64,000 nucleotides of DNA, from the NCBI RefSeq assembly GCF_025770725.1, contig NZ_JANZKZ010000001.1:372001-436000 (forward strand), in the 5' to 3' direction. This DNA comes from Sulfurospirillum oryzae. GTDB taxonomy: Bacteria; Campylobacterota; Campylobacteria; Campylobacterales; Sulfurospirillaceae. Below, piece after piece: positions 33,666 to 44,420 of this stretch (its first letter is position 1; the number at the start of each line of letters is the position of its first letter). A program made the translations under genes and the position numbers. The notes under the pieces are model-generated. The model worked only from the letters and a program-made list of their open reading frames with translations. It was not told the DNA's origin and ran no database searches.

Positions 33666-34732
33666 TTAAAAACCTCAGCAATAGCGATGTCACACATGCG
33701 GTCGCCTACATCCACTTTATGTATCTCTACATCCATCATCAATTCATCTTCAAGTTGGTGAATCAGCTCTGAACTAATTTCATACCCGTCAAAAATAATA
33801 ATCTCGTCGATAAATTCACTCTGATATAAAGGATTGTGATAGTACTCTTCAAGAGAAGATCGGAGGTATTTATAGACCAAAAGATCACGCCCATATAGCT
33901 CTAAATTCATATCTTCTTCTTTAATGTCTTCCATTCCTTTAAAATGAACAATGGCTTTATCTTCGATATCAGAAAATGAGTCAGTGGAACGCAAATCATC
34001 AATATCTTCTAACTCACCTAATTCCTCAAGCTCACTTAGCTCCTCGATTCCTTCACGTTCTTCCTCTTCTTTAACCATTTCAGGCATCGAATCGGATGAA
34101 ACAATATCTTCTTCTGCTTGTTCATTTTCCCAATCATTGACATCATCGCTACGCGTAAAAGAGGTATCGCTCTGAGTTTTGAAAAAGGCACCAAAATGAA
34201 GGTGCTTCTCTTCAAAAATAGCCAAAATAAAAAAATCTTGGCAATTAAGAATATAACATGTAGGTTTGCTCTTGAGTTTTTGAGAAACGACAAAGTCACT
34301 TAAAAGAATAAATGGAGAATAGATCAGATCAAGACCTACCTCTGAGAAAAGATTCTTTGCCCATTTAATTTCAATGTAGGAAGCATACGCGGACCATTGA
34401 TTGAACAAAGAGACATGATGAACATTTTGCATATCGACATGATGCTTACTAAAACTTGCATTCCCTGTACCGGAAATGGCTCCTTGTCCTAAAGAGCTTA
34501 GCAAAAAAGAGATATAGACAAAAGTGTACTCATCTTGCAATGATAAAAGGTAATTTTCAAGAGCTTTATCAAGTGCTTCAAGAGGTGATGAAAGCGGAAA
34601 AGTTTTTGTAAAAGTTTTTTGAATGGAGCCATCTTTTATAACTTTACAACGTAGCACACATTCTGTTTCATTTAACACAACAGCCACAAAAAGGTTCTGA
34701 AATTTTTTCTGAAGAACAGTTCTTATGCCCAT
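33662..34732 (-). CDS. PilM-like cytoplasmic protein with acidic insert
   Basis: 356 residues. No signal or TM is seen. The first 200 residues could be an actin-like fold of the PilM type. About residues 205-275 are a low-complexity acidic insert, with many Glu and Asp (EELSELEELGELED). The end returns to a structured alpha/beta segment (FIDEIIIFDGYEISSEL). It is first in a unit with PilN- and PilO-like genes, which is the main support. No clear ATP-binding motif was identified. Confidence 0.5.
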   Translation of the reverse strand: MGIRTVLQKKFQNLFVAVVLNETECVLRCKVIKDGSIQKTFTKTFPLSSPLEALDKALENYLLSLQDEYTFVYISFLLSSLGQGAISGTGNASFSKHHVDMQNVHHVSLFNQWSAYASYIEIKWAKNLFSEVGLDLIYSPFILLSDFVVSQKLKSKPTCYILNCQDFFILAIFEEKHLHFGAFFKTQSDTSFTRSDDVNDWENEQAEEDIVSSDSMPEMVKEEEEREGIEELSELEELGELEDIDDLRSTDSFSDIEDKAIVHFKGMEDIKEEDMNLELYGRDLLVYKYLRSSLEEYYHNPLYQSEFIDEIIIFDGYEISSELIHQLEDELMMDVEIHKVDVGDRMCDIAIAEVFK

Positions 34733-34856
34733 ATTTCTGACTCTTTGTTCACGTCATTACTCTTGTGTTAATTTGAATTTGTACTATATATTAGACTAAT
34801 CTTGCTTAAGTTTTGTAAAATATCAAGCAAAAGTAATACCATTTGTCCCAAAGAAG

Positions 34857-35492
34857 CTAGACTGCATGCTCTAGAAGACGCTTTTGGATCAATGCTTTTG
34901 CCGCTTCGAGTGTTAAATCATCCACATAAAACGCATCGCCAAAATAAAACTCTAATGTACAAAAGGGTTTGGGAATACAAAATTGATCCCAACTCTTCAT
35001 CTTCCAAAAAGACGTTGGATTACAGTTTATGGTAACAATAGGTACTTTTTTCATCTGTGCAAGTACGACAATACCATCGGCAACGCTATGCCTCGGTCCT
35101 CTAGGACCATCGGGCGTAATACCAATATCACGACCTTTTTGCAGTGATTTTAAAGCACTTCTTAAAACAGAAGCCCCACCTTTGGACGAGCTTCCACGAA
35201 TCGTACCACCTCCAAAAAGTTGCATCAGCCGCGCGACGAGCTCTCCATCAAAATGATTACTCACGATGGTATCAATAGCTCTTCGCTTGGTATAATAGGT
35301 GTAAGCAGCAGCAGCCATTAATATTTCGCCATGCCAAAGAGCGTAAATACACGGTGTTGCAGAACTGTTATTTCCAACGTAAAATTTCTTTTTACATGTA
35401 AAGAATAAAAGTTTGATGAGAGCGTAAACAAGGGGTGGAACAATCCACACCAAAAGCTTACGTTTAAGCTCTTTAGAGAACAATTTCGCCAT
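34857..35492 (-). CDS. DUF374 lysophospholipid acyltransferase-like protein
   Basis: A 211-residue membrane-associated protein. The DUF374 signatures are [35 protein letters not shown] and [11 protein letters not shown], which correspond to an acyltransferase fold. The WHGE His is the likely catalytic position. The N-terminal 30 residues form a hydrophobic anchor. It overlaps the end of miaB by 20 bases, part of the HP0268-miaB-DUF374 order known in Helicobacter and Campylobacter. The acyl acceptor is unknown. Confidence 0.85.
   Translation of the reverse strand: MAKLFSKELKRKLLVWIVPPLVYALIKLLFFTCKKKFYVGNNSSATPCIYALWHGEILMAAAAYTYYTKRRAIDTIVSNHFDGELVARLMQLFGGGTIRGSSSKGGASVLRSALKSLQKGRDIGITPDGPRGPRHSVADGIVVLAQMKKVPIVTINCNPTSFWKMKSWDQFCIPKPFCTLEFYFGDAFYVDDLTLEAAKALIQKRLLEHAV
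35391..35402. repeat. TTTACATGTAAA palindrome in the DUF374 gene
   Basis: Perfect 12-mer; read as Phe-Thr-Cys-Lys, only the second case of this frame. Confidence 0.9.
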
Positions 35493-36789
35493 AAAGAGAG
35501 AGACGTTTAGGGTTAGTAATTTTAATGTTCACAGTCTGTCCTAGTAAACTTTCATCACCCTTGATCTGAACAAGCGCATTATTGTCACTTCTTCCTGCTA
35601 AAAAGCCACTGTTACGAAGTTCATCAATATAAACGGGATAAATTTTATTAAGGTGCGCTTCTGCAATCTCATCTAAAATTTCATCTTGAAGAAGTTGTAA
35701 CCGCTCCAGTCTAGCGGACCCTATTTCGGAGTCAATTTGGTTGGTAAACTCAGCTGCTTTTGTTAGAGGTCTTGGCGAATATTTAAACGCAAAAATTTGC
35801 TCAAATTTCACTTGTCTCATTACATCAAGCGTATCTTCAAAATCTGCTTCACTTTCCCCTGGAAAAGCCACAATGATATCGGTACTGATTGAAACATCAG
35901 GAATCATTTCACGTAATTTCAACGCTCTGTTTAAAAACCACTCTTTGCTATAACCTCTTCGCATCTGCTCTAAAATATGCGTCGAACCACTTTGCAATGG
36001 CATGTGCATCGATTTGCACACTTTTGGATTATTAGCAAATGTTTCTAGAAATTTATCGTCCATGTGCAATGGATGAGGAGAGGTAAAACGAATACGCTCT
36101 ACTTCTGGGATTTCGCTAATTTGATTAAGTAAATCTGAAAAATCCATATTATATTGAACATTTCCACTAAAGCGTTTGCCATAATTATTAACATTTTGCC
36201 CGAGTAAAAAGATCTCTTTAGCTCCATTTTGAGCTGCTTTTCGTGCTTCGTTGATAATGAGTTCAGCAGGAATAGAAATCTCATCACCTCTTGTTTGAGG
36301 AACGATGCAGTAGGTACATTTTTTATCACAACCAATCGAGATGTTGACGAATGCTTTATAAAGACTGTTACGGTACTCGCCAAAGGCATAGGTACTTTCG
36401 TCATAGTCAGTGTCGACACTTAAAAATTTTTCGGTATTGACGGCGGTAGAAATTTTGGAAACATTGCGCGCACCGATGACAAAACTGACATAAGGAGCAC
36501 GTCTAAAAATCTCTTTACCCAAATGGCTTGCGGTGCATCCGCACACACCAATTTTGGCGCCCTCTTTTTTTTGAAGATTGTACTTGCCGATCTCTGAAAA
36601 AAGTTTACTGACAGGTTTTTCGCGCACACTACACGTATTGATCAAAATCAGATCCGCTTCTTGTACACTACTCGTTAAAACATAATTTTCTCTATCCCCA
36701 AGTTCTGCGATGATGTGCTCAGAGTCCCGCACATTCATCGCGCAACCGAGGGTCTCTATATAAAGCTTTTTTTCCTCTAAAATACCCAA
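35473..36789 (-). CDS. miaB: tRNA-2-methylthio-N6-dimethylallyladenosine synthase MiaB
   Basis: A radical-SAM methylthiotransferase acting on A37 of tRNAs. The N-terminal domain begins [18 protein letters not shown] with the cluster cysteines in GCAMN, NTCSVRE and [10 protein letters not shown]. The radical-SAM motif is [13 protein letters not shown]-terminal TRAM domain completes 438 residues. The start is TTG. The end overlaps the DUF374 gene, and the HP0268 homologue is 9 bases upstream. Confidence 0.95.
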   Translation of the reverse strand: MGILEEKKLYIETLGCAMNVRDSEHIIAELGDRENYVLTSSVQEADLILINTCSVREKPVSKLFSEIGKYNLQKKEGAKIGVCGCTASHLGKEIFRRAPYVSFVIGARNVSKISTAVNTEKFLSVDTDYDESTYAFGEYRNSLYKAFVNISIGCDKKCTYCIVPQTRGDEISIPAELIINEARKAAQNGAKEIFLLGQNVNNYGKRFSGNVQYNMDFSDLLNQISEIPEVERIRFTSPHPLHMDDKFLETFANNPKVCKSMHMPLQSGSTHILEQMRRGYSKEWFLNRALKLREMIPDVSISTDIIVAFPGESEADFEDTLDVMRQVKFEQIFAFKYSPRPLTKAAEFTNQIDSEIGSARLERLQLLQDEILDEIAEAHLNKIYPVYIDELRNSGFLAGRSDNNALVQIKGDESLLGQTVNIKITNPKRLSLYGEIVL

Positions 36790-36798
36790 AATCCAGCC

Positions 36799-37041
36799 TT
36801 AGAGAATATGTACTTCGTACATGTAATCGCTTTCGCCTAAACCGTAACGGATGTCTCTTAAATAGACGCTAAAACCTTGCGCTTCAAAGTGTTCCACTAA
36901 ACTTACAAGGTCTTTGTGAGAGTTCTCTTTATCAAAATAAAAAATCTTTTGTCCCTCTTTTTCGATAATCTCAGTTACTTTCTCCAATGTAATTGTCTTT
37001 GGTTTTCCATTAATTTCATTTCTTGCTAATTTGATTTCCAT
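36799..37041 (-). CDS. HP0268-family protein (putative nuclease)
   Basis: 80 residues, the length of Helicobacter HP0268, which has been reported as a small nuclease. Shared traits are MEIKLARN at the start, IFYFDKENSHKD in the middle, and the ending DYMYEVHIL. The second of two adjacent ATGs is chosen, six bases after GAGG. A longer frame upstream (to 37161) has no ribosome site and no similarity. It is first in the operon with miaB. Confidence 0.82.
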   Translation of the reverse strand: MEIKLARNEINGKPKTITLEKVTEIIEKEGQKIFYFDKENSHKDLVSLVEHFEAQGFSVYLRDIRYGLGESDYMYEVHIL

Positions 37042-37294
37042 CATAAACCTCTTTTCTATCGAGAAAATTATCGTATGTGTCCAATATGCACAAAGATATA
37101 TCGCGAAGTATACTTTATTTTCGATAAATTCCTCATTAAAAGCAAACAAGTGTGTTGGCATAAAGAAAAATAAAAGAAGATTTTAGCTATAATCCTTATT
37201 CTTCACCGCAATCGTTTAAATTTCCATTTTTGATTTTTCATCATTGCGATTATCACACCATGATATAAAAATATGTATCTTTTTAAGGAAGCTT

Positions 37295-38416
37295 ATGGAA
37301 AAAATTGTAGACATTATAGAATCTATTGCCCATGAAAAAGGGCTGGACATTAACGAAGTTAAAAATACCGTCACCTTGGCATTGGTCAAGACTGCAAAAC
37401 GAATTTATGGCGCAGAATACGAATACGGCGCGGAAATTGATCCCGCGACAAAAACACTTAAACTTTATCAAAAAGTCATCGTTGTTGCCCCTGATGATGA
37501 AAGACTTTTAGATGGAAATGAAAATTTTATTGCCATTAAAGAAGCCAAAGAAGTTGATCCTGACATCGAAATTGGCGATGAACTCACCTATGAGTTGCCA
37601 CTCGATAATTTAGGAAGAACAGCAGCCGCAACCCTTCAAAAAGAACTTGAATACCACATTCAACGCTTGCTTGAAAATAATATTTTTGAAAAATACCAAA
37701 AACTTGTGGGTAAAACTGTTTTTGGAACCGTAGTGCGTGTGGATAATGATGAAAACACCTATATTGAAATCGAAGAAATCAGAGCCGTACTACCACGCAA
37801 AAACCGTATTAAGGGTGAGAAATTTAAAGTCGGTAATGTTGTTAAAAGCGTTATTCGTAAAGTTTTAATTGATAAATCTCAAGGCATGTATGTTGAGCTT
37901 TCACGTACAAGCCCAAAATTCTTAGAATCATTATTGGAGCTTGAAGTTCCTGAGATTAAAGATGAACTTATCAAAATTATCGGTAGTGCTAGAATTCCAG
38001 GAGAGCGTGCGAAGATAGCACTTAGTTCATTACATCCTAACATTGACGCTGTTGGTGCTACGGTTGGAACAAAAGGTGTGAGAATTAATGCGGTCAGTAA
38101 AGAGTTACACAATGAAAATATCGACTGTATTGAATACTCAAATATCCCTGAGATTTTTATTGCACGTGCTCTTTCACCTGCCATTATTTCTAATGTTAAA
38201 ATTCAAAATGGCAAAGCGATTGTTACACTTCCAAGTGATCAAAAGTCAAAAGCGATTGGTAAGAATGGTATTAACATCCGTTTGACGTCAATGCTGACTG
38301 GATTTGAGATTGAATTGGTTGAATCAGGCTCTTCCACAACTTCAAGTGAATCTGCCAATGATGAGCAACCAGAACGCGATCCAAATGCACTTAAAAACCT
38401 TTTCGGTGGACTATAA
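37295..38416 (+). CDS. nusA: Transcription termination/antitermination factor NusA
   Basis: Binds RNA polymerase and nascent RNA. The order is an N-terminal polymerase-binding domain (about 1-125), S1 (GKTVFGTVVRV), and two KH domains (ISNVKIQNGKAIV and SKAIGKNGINIRL). 373 residues, without the C-terminal acidic repeats of E. coli NusA, which is usual outside gammaproteobacteria. The ATG follows AAGGAAGCTT. Palindrome copies follow the stop. Confidence 0.95.
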   Translation: MEKIVDIIESIAHEKGLDINEVKNTVTLALVKTAKRIYGAEYEYGAEIDPATKTLKLYQKVIVVAPDDERLLDGNENFIAIKEAKEVDPDIEIGDELTYELPLDNLGRTAAATLQKELEYHIQRLLENNIFEKYQKLVGKTVFGTVVRVDNDENTYIEIEEIRAVLPRKNRIKGEKFKVGNVVKSVIRKVLIDKSQGMYVELSRTSPKFLESLLELEVPEIKDELIKIIGSARIPGERAKIALSSLHPNIDAVGATVGTKGVRINAVSKELHNENIDCIEYSNIPEIFIARALSPAIISNVKIQNGKAIVTLPSDQKSKAIGKNGINIRLTSMLTGFEIELVESGSSTTSSESANDEQPERDPNALKNLFGGL

Positions 38417-38421
38417 TCATC

Positions 38422-38433
38422 TTTACATGTAAA
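38422..38433. repeat. TTTACATGTAAA palindrome (first of a tandem pair)
   Basis: Perfect 12-mer 6 bases past the nusA stop. Confidence 0.9.
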
Positions 38434-38442
38434 GCGTAATGC

Positions 38443-38454
38443 TTTACATGTAAA
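38443..38454. repeat. TTTACATGTAAA palindrome (second of a tandem pair)
   Basis: Perfect 12-mer, 21 bases after the first start; the closest spacing in the window. Confidence 0.9.
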
Positions 38455-38468
38455 CCTTGTTTACCTCT

Positions 38469-38621
38469 TTACTCAGTCTTTTCTTTCACGTATTCAGCAC
38501 CATGGTTGATCTTCTCTTTCGTCCATTCTGCACTGTCTTTAGCATCTTTTTTAATGCCACCCCATGTTGCACAGCCACTCATCAATACAACTGCTACTAA
38601 AGCTAAAATAATGTTTCTCAT
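38469..38621 (-). CDS. Entericidin-like small lipoprotein
   Basis: A 50-residue reading frame: MRNIILALVAVVLMSGC, a lipobox with Cys at 17, then a short charged mature part (WGGIKKDAKDSAEW). The size, the lipobox and the Lys/Asp-rich amphipathic helix resemble entericidin A/B antidote or toxin lipoproteins. AAGGAT lies eight bases before the ATG. It is located 23 bases downstream of the ABC permease and may be co-transcribed. Only its size and form support the family call. Confidence 0.72.
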   Translation of the reverse strand: MRNIILALVAVVLMSGCATWGGIKKDAKDSAEWTKEKINHGAEYVKEKTE

Positions 38622-38644
38622 AATATTATCCTTTTCAAAGTGAT

Positions 38645-39610
38645 TTATCCTCGTCGTTTAAAGTGAGGATTGAGTTTTGTCAATACCAAATCGGCAATCA
38701 TATTGCCAATTAAAGTTAAAAATGAAGAAATAATGAGTATACCCATGATAACAGGATAATCCCTGCTTAATGCGCTTTGATAAAAAAGCAAGCCCATACC
38801 ATTTATGGCAAAGATAGACTCTAAAATCACACTGCCACCAATAAGTCCTGGAAGCGAAAGTCCTAGTATTGTCACAATCGGAGGCGAGAGATTTGGCAAA
38901 ATAAAACGCATCAAAAGAGCACGTCCTTCAACGCCTCTGCTTTTGGCGAAGAAGATATAGTCACTCTTTAAAATATTGATCGTCAGGCTTCGTACATACA
39001 AGATCAAACTTCCAAGCCCGCCAAAGACCATGACAAAGATGGGTAAGACTAAATGCCATGCCATATCCGCCAGATAGCCAATGCCATTTCCGCCAACGCC
39101 TTGCGAGTGCAATCCCGAAATAGGAAAAATTTTCCAGTAGACCGAGAAAAGGATGACCAACAGCAAAGAGAGATAAAACGAAGGCATCGCATAACTCATT
39201 AGGGCTAATTGCTTGATGCTTTTATCGTAAAAACTTGATTGTTTCATAGCTGATTTTATGCCCCAATAAAGAGCCAAGACAAAGACTAAAATCATACTGA
39301 TGACATTCATAAACAGTGTGATAGGAAGGCGTTCTAAGATCTCATCTCGTACCGCTTTACCGCTGGCGAACGAAATACCAAAGTCGAGTTGAAGCATCGC
39401 TTTAAACCATGCAAAAAACTGTGCAGTGAGTGATTTATCGAGTCCATAAACACGTTTGAGTTGATCTAGTGCTTCGGGGGTAATGTTGGGATTAAGTTCA
39501 CCGCTAGCAAAGAAAGAGTTGGGAGCAAGATGAATTGCCCCAAAAGAGATCAAAGAGATAATGCAGAGCATTAGTACTACATATCCAAGTTTTTGCAGTA
39601 CTAATTTCAT
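38645..39610 (-). CDS. DppB/OppB-type ABC transporter permease, solitary
   Basis: A 321-residue inner-membrane permease with about six TM helices. The N-terminal OppB region (LAPNSFFASGELNPN, LDQLKRVYGLDKSL) and the EAA-like loop near FAKSRGVEGRALLMRFILPN identify a peptide or nickel-type importer. No second permease, ATPase or binding protein is nearby: fabI precedes it and the tiny lipoprotein follows. In Campylobacterota such subunits are sometimes scattered; the substrate is unknown. Confidence 0.88.
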   Translation of the reverse strand: MKLVLQKLGYVVLMLCIISLISFGAIHLAPNSFFASGELNPNITPEALDQLKRVYGLDKSLTAQFFAWFKAMLQLDFGISFASGKAVRDEILERLPITLFMNVISMILVFVLALYWGIKSAMKQSSFYDKSIKQLALMSYAMPSFYLSLLLVILFSVYWKIFPISGLHSQGVGGNGIGYLADMAWHLVLPIFVMVFGGLGSLILYVRSLTINILKSDYIFFAKSRGVEGRALLMRFILPNLSPPIVTILGLSLPGLIGGSVILESIFAINGMGLLFYQSALSRDYPVIMGILIISSFLTLIGNMIADLVLTKLNPHFKRRG

Positions 39611-39619
39611 GCTTTTTCC

Positions 39620-41166
<1,547 letters not shown>

Positions 41167-41168
41167 GC

Positions 41169-42368
41169 TTATGCAATCTCACTTTTTCCAAGGACTTTAA
41201 CGCCAGGAAGCTCTTTACCTTCGATAAGCTCTAAGCTAGCCCCTCCACCTGTAGAGATGAACGTCATCTCATCAGCATCACCTGCACGCGCAACCACGTC
41301 AGCCGTATCTCCACCACCTACAACGGTTGTTGCATGCGCTTGTGCGATGTCATGTGACATTTTAAAACTACCTTTTGAGAATTTTTCAAGCTCAAATACA
41401 CCCATTGGTCCATTCCAAAGAATCGTTTGAGCATCTGTTAATGCTTCTCTAAACAACCTCGATGTTGCAGGTCCAATATCAAGTCCCATCCATCCTTTAG
41501 GAATCTCTTGAACGGTAACAAATTTAATCGTTGCATCTTGAGAACATGTTTGTGCAGCAACAACATCGACAGGAAGATAGAGTTTAACACCCAGTCGTTT
41601 TGCCTCTTCCATAACACGGTTAGCTTCATCAATCAACTCATCTTCAACCAAAGAGTTACCAATGTCAAGACCTTGCGCTTTTAAGAAGGTAAATGCCATA
41701 CCACCACCGATGACCAGTTTGTCAACGCGAGGAAGAAGATTGACCAGCGCTTGGAGTTTTCCACTCACTTTGCTACCACCCACAACGGCTACAAATGGGC
41801 GTGTAGGGCGACGAAGAAGGTTTTTAGAAAACTCAACCTCTTTTTGGAGTAAAAATCCAGCGGCTGAACTTTTTTCATTGAAATAGTGTGTAATCGCCTC
41901 AACCGAAGCGTGGGCTCTGTGGCAAACACCAAATGCGTCGTTAATATACACTTCCGCCATATCGGCTAACGCTTTTGCAAACTCTTCATCATTGGCTGTT
42001 TCACCCTTGCAGAAACGAAGGTTTTCTAAGAGTAAAATCTCTCCTTGTTGCAAAGCCGCCGCTTTTTCGTTGGCATCTTTTCCGATGACATCTGTGCTCA
42101 AAATAACCTCTTTATCTAAAAGACGTTTGAGTCTCATCTGTACGGGTGCAAGAGAGTACTTCTCATCAACTGCCCCTTTTGGACGACCCAAATGGCTTGC
42201 TAAAATAACAGCGCAACCATGATCTAAACAGTAACGAATGGTAGGAATGGCTGAACGCACACGTCTGTCATCTGTGATATTGGCAAACTCATCCAAAGGC
42301 ACATTAAAATCACAACGAATAAAAACTTTTTTACCAGCAATATCCAAATCTCTAATAGAGCGAATCAT
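41169..42368 (-). CDS. pgk: Phosphoglycerate kinase
   Basis: Transfers phosphate between 1,3-bisphosphoglycerate and ADP. The conserved [29 protein letters not shown] and C-terminal GGGDTADVV (nucleotide binding) are intact in 399 residues. It lies between gapA (12-base gap) and tpiA, so the three glycolytic genes are one operon. Confidence 0.96.
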   Translation of the reverse strand: MIRSIRDLDIAGKKVFIRCDFNVPLDEFANITDDRRVRSAIPTIRYCLDHGCAVILASHLGRPKGAVDEKYSLAPVQMRLKRLLDKEVILSTDVIGKDANEKAAALQQGEILLLENLRFCKGETANDEEFAKALADMAEVYINDAFGVCHRAHASVEAITHYFNEKSSAAGFLLQKEVEFSKNLLRRPTRPFVAVVGGSKVSGKLQALVNLLPRVDKLVIGGGMAFTFLKAQGLDIGNSLVEDELIDEANRVMEEAKRLGVKLYLPVDVVAAQTCSQDATIKFVTVQEIPKGWMGLDIGPATSRLFREALTDAQTILWNGPMGVFELEKFSKGSFKMSHDIAQAHATTVVGGGDTADVVARAGDADEMTFISTGGGASLELIEGKELPGVKVLGKSEIA

Positions 42369-42380
42369 TCTCTGTCCTTT

Positions 42381-43379
42381 TTATTTACTTACATGTAAAG
42401 CCATGTCAACCAAACGAGTTGAGTAACCCCACTCATTGTCATACCATGCCATTACTTTAATCATATCTCCACCAATCACTTGTGTGAGGTCTAATGCCAC
42501 AATAGAACTCCAAGAGCTGGTTACGAAATCTTGTGAAACTCTTTGTTCAACATCAACCTCTAAAATCCCTTTTAAAGCCCCTGTTGCATTTTGAGCAAAA
42601 AGAGCATTGACCTCTTCTTTGGTTGTCGCTTTTTTAACAACAACATTAAGGTCAACCATAGAGACGTTAGGTGTTGGGACACGTATACTTTGTCCATGTA
42701 GACGTCCTTTAAGGTGTGGAAGAACTAAACCAATGGCTTTTGCAGCCCCTGTGGTGGTTGGGATCATATTGATCGCAGCAGCACGAGCACGGCGTAAATC
42801 TTTACTGTGTTTAACATCTAAAATATTTTGATCGTTTGTATAGGAGTGAACGGTTGTCATCAAACCTTTGTCAATGCCAAAGGCATCATCCAAAATTTTA
42901 GCGACAGGTCCTAAACAGTTTGTCGTACAACTAGCGTTGGAAACAATCGCCTCTCCAGCGTAGGTATGCTCATTCACACCGATAACAAAAGTTGGTGTAT
43001 CGTCTTTTGCAGGAGCTGACATGACAACTCTTTTAATACCATTGTCAATAAAAACTTGTGTATCTTTTTGTGTTAAAAGAGCGCCTGTACATTCAAGGAC
43101 AACATCAACACCATAGTCTGCAAAATTTAAAGCTTTGGGATCACGGGTTGAAAACATTTTAACTTTTGCTTTTCCCATTTGCATATAATCATTTTCTAAT
43201 AACTCAACTGTTCCAGGGAAAATACCATGTACGCTATCGTATTTGAGTAATTGTTTTGTCATAGAACGATCTGCCGTATCGTTGACACAAACCAACTCAA
43301 CATCATCTCGTGAATCAATAATTCTTGCAACGCATCTTCCAATGCGACCAAATCCATTTATAGCAATTTTGAGTGCCAT
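42381..43379 (-). CDS. gapA: Glyceraldehyde-3-phosphate dehydrogenase
   Basis: NAD-dependent oxidation of glyceraldehyde 3-phosphate. NGFGRIGR binds NAD; SNASCTTNCLGP holds the catalytic Cys. 332 residues. A -10 like TATTAT lies about 20 bases before the ATG on the minus strand. It is first in the gapA-pgk-tpiA-fabI operon; nadD-rsfS is divergent. The palindrome at its extreme 3' end encodes the final Leu-His-Val-Ser-Lys. Confidence 0.96.
   Translation of the reverse strand: MALKIAINGFGRIGRCVARIIDSRDDVELVCVNDTADRSMTKQLLKYDSVHGIFPGTVELLENDYMQMGKAKVKMFSTRDPKALNFADYGVDVVLECTGALLTQKDTQVFIDNGIKRVVMSAPAKDDTPTFVIGVNEHTYAGEAIVSNASCTTNCLGPVAKILDDAFGIDKGLMTTVHSYTNDQNILDVKHSKDLRRARAAAINMIPTTTGAAKAIGLVLPHLKGRLHGQSIRVPTPNVSMVDLNVVVKKATTKEEVNALFAQNATGALKGILEVDVEQRVSQDFVTSSWSSIVALDLTQVIGGDMIKVMAWYDNEWGYSTRLVDMALHVSK
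42388..42399. repeat. Palindrome copy at the gapA 3' end (CTTACATGTAAA)
   Basis: Exact core within the last six codons. Confidence 0.88.
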
Positions 43380-43492
43380 AGGTATTCCTTTTGATATAAT
43401 AGTCGTTTTAGTCCATTTGCTTTTTATAGAAAAGCGAATTATTTTAGCAAAAATGATGTATAAAAAAGTTTAAAGTCCACGGAGTCCTAAAG

Positions 43493-44374
43493 TTGAACAT
43501 AGCTATCTTTGGAGGATCTTTTGATCCTCCACACACTGGGCATGAGCTCATTGTCAAAAAAGCCCTTGAAATTCTAGACATCGACAAGCTTTTAGTCGTA
43601 ACTACTTACCTTAGCCCTTTTAAAGAGAGCTTTTGTGCTCCAGCACCTATGCGACAAGCATGGCTTGCAAAAATGTTTCAAAATATGGAAAAGGTCGAAA
43701 TTTTTTCGTATGAATGTGATCAAAAAAGACAAGTTCCAACCATTGAAACTATTTTACATGTAAAGAGTCTCTATCCAGAGGCAAAACTCTTTTTGATTGT
43801 TGGAAGTGACAGTTTTTCAGCACTTCCTAAATGGAACCGTTATGATGAGCTTTGTAAACTTGTTGAATTTGTCGTCGCACCAAGAGGAGAGTTTACACCT
43901 CCAAAAGACTTGAAAATTTTACCAATTAATGTTAATATCAGTTCTTCAAAGCTTCGCTCATTTTTGGATAGAAGATTTATCCCAAAAGCCATAGAAAATG
44001 AAGTGATAGCGTTTTACACAAGGAATCCAATGGATAATAGAATTGAAAGAATCGTAACTGCTCTAAGCGACAAAAAAGCAGAAGATATACAAGTATTTGA
44101 TATGACAGGCAAAGACTATTTTGTAAACACGGTTGTTATTGCAACCACAATGGGTGAGAGACACGGGCTTTCGCTTTTAGATCATCTTAAAACCGAACTT
44201 AAAGGTGCGGGTGAAAGCTTTTTACATGTAGATGCTGATGAGAACTGGACGGTCATTGACATGGGGGATATTCTTATTCACCTTATGACGCCTGCCTATC
44301 GTGTCAAATATAATTTAGAACTCTTCCTCAAAGAGAGAGAAGATGAGATGAAAAGAGTAAGAGGCGTAGAATAA
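43493..44374 (+). CDS. nadD: Fused NadD (NaMN adenylyltransferase) and RsfS (ribosome silencing factor)
   Basis: 293 residues joining two proteins that are separate neighbours in Campylobacter. Residues about 1-175 are NadD: FGGSFDPPHTGHE (nucleotidyltransferase HxGH) and ISSSKLR. Residues about 180-293 are RsfS, which keeps the large ribosomal subunit from joining: DMTGKDYFVNTVVIATTMGERH and WTVIDMGDILIHLM. No stop lies between them. An in-frame ATG at 44030 has AAGGA five bases upstream, so free RsfS may also be made. The start is TTG after GGAG. Confidence 0.92.
   Translation: MNIAIFGGSFDPPHTGHELIVKKALEILDIDKLLVVTTYLSPFKESFCAPAPMRQAWLAKMFQNMEKVEIFSYECDQKRQVPTIETILHVKSLYPEAKLFLIVGSDSFSALPKWNRYDELCKLVEFVVAPRGEFTPPKDLKILPINVNISSSKLRSFLDRRFIPKAIENEVIAFYTRNPMDNRIERIVTALSDKKAEDIQVFDMTGKDYFVNTVVIATTMGERHGLSLLDHLKTELKGAGESFLHVDADENWTVIDMGDILIHLMTPAYRVKYNLELFLKEREDEMKRVRGVE
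43753..43764. repeat. TTTACATGTAAA palindrome in nadD
   Basis: Perfect 12-mer; read as Ile-Leu-His-Val-Lys. Confidence 0.9.
44020..44032 (+). promoter_or_regulatory. Internal ribosome binding site and start of RsfS
   Basis: AAGGA (44020-44024), five spacer bases, then ATG (44030-44032) in frame with nadD at codon 180. The 114 residues from this ATG match a full RsfS protein. Confidence 0.6.
44221..44232. repeat. Diverged palindrome in the RsfS part (TTTACATGTAGA)
   Basis: One mismatch to the core, same change as in panC; read as Leu-His-Val-Asp. Confidence 0.6.
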
Positions 44375-44384
44375 ATTTATCAAT

Positions 44385-44413
44385 ACGCCTTCCTAGTTTG
44401 ACTAAGAAGGCGT
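44385..44413. terminator. Bidirectional terminator between nadD-rsfS and the peroxidase gene
   Basis: ACGCCTTC / GAAGGCGT is an 8-bp stem that continues with TAGT / ACTA after a one-base mismatch. It lies in the convergent gap; on the plus strand GACTTTATT follows, and on the minus strand TTGATAAATTTATT. Confidence 0.65.
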
Positions 44414-44420
44414 GACTTTA

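Larger units (their letters stand above)
38422..38454 (+). terminator. Stem-loop formed by two palindrome copies after nusA
   Basis: The two copies can pair with each other: a 14-bp stem (TTTACATGTAAAGC with its complement) and loop GTAAT. AT-rich and followed by CCTTGTTTACC, without a long U run. It could end the nusA transcript or only reflect two nearby copies. Confidence 0.4.

Noticed and set aside
36827-36838. GTACATGTAAT near the end of the HP0268-like gene
   Set aside because: It lacks the leading TT of the core, so it is a shorter palindrome and was not counted among the copies.
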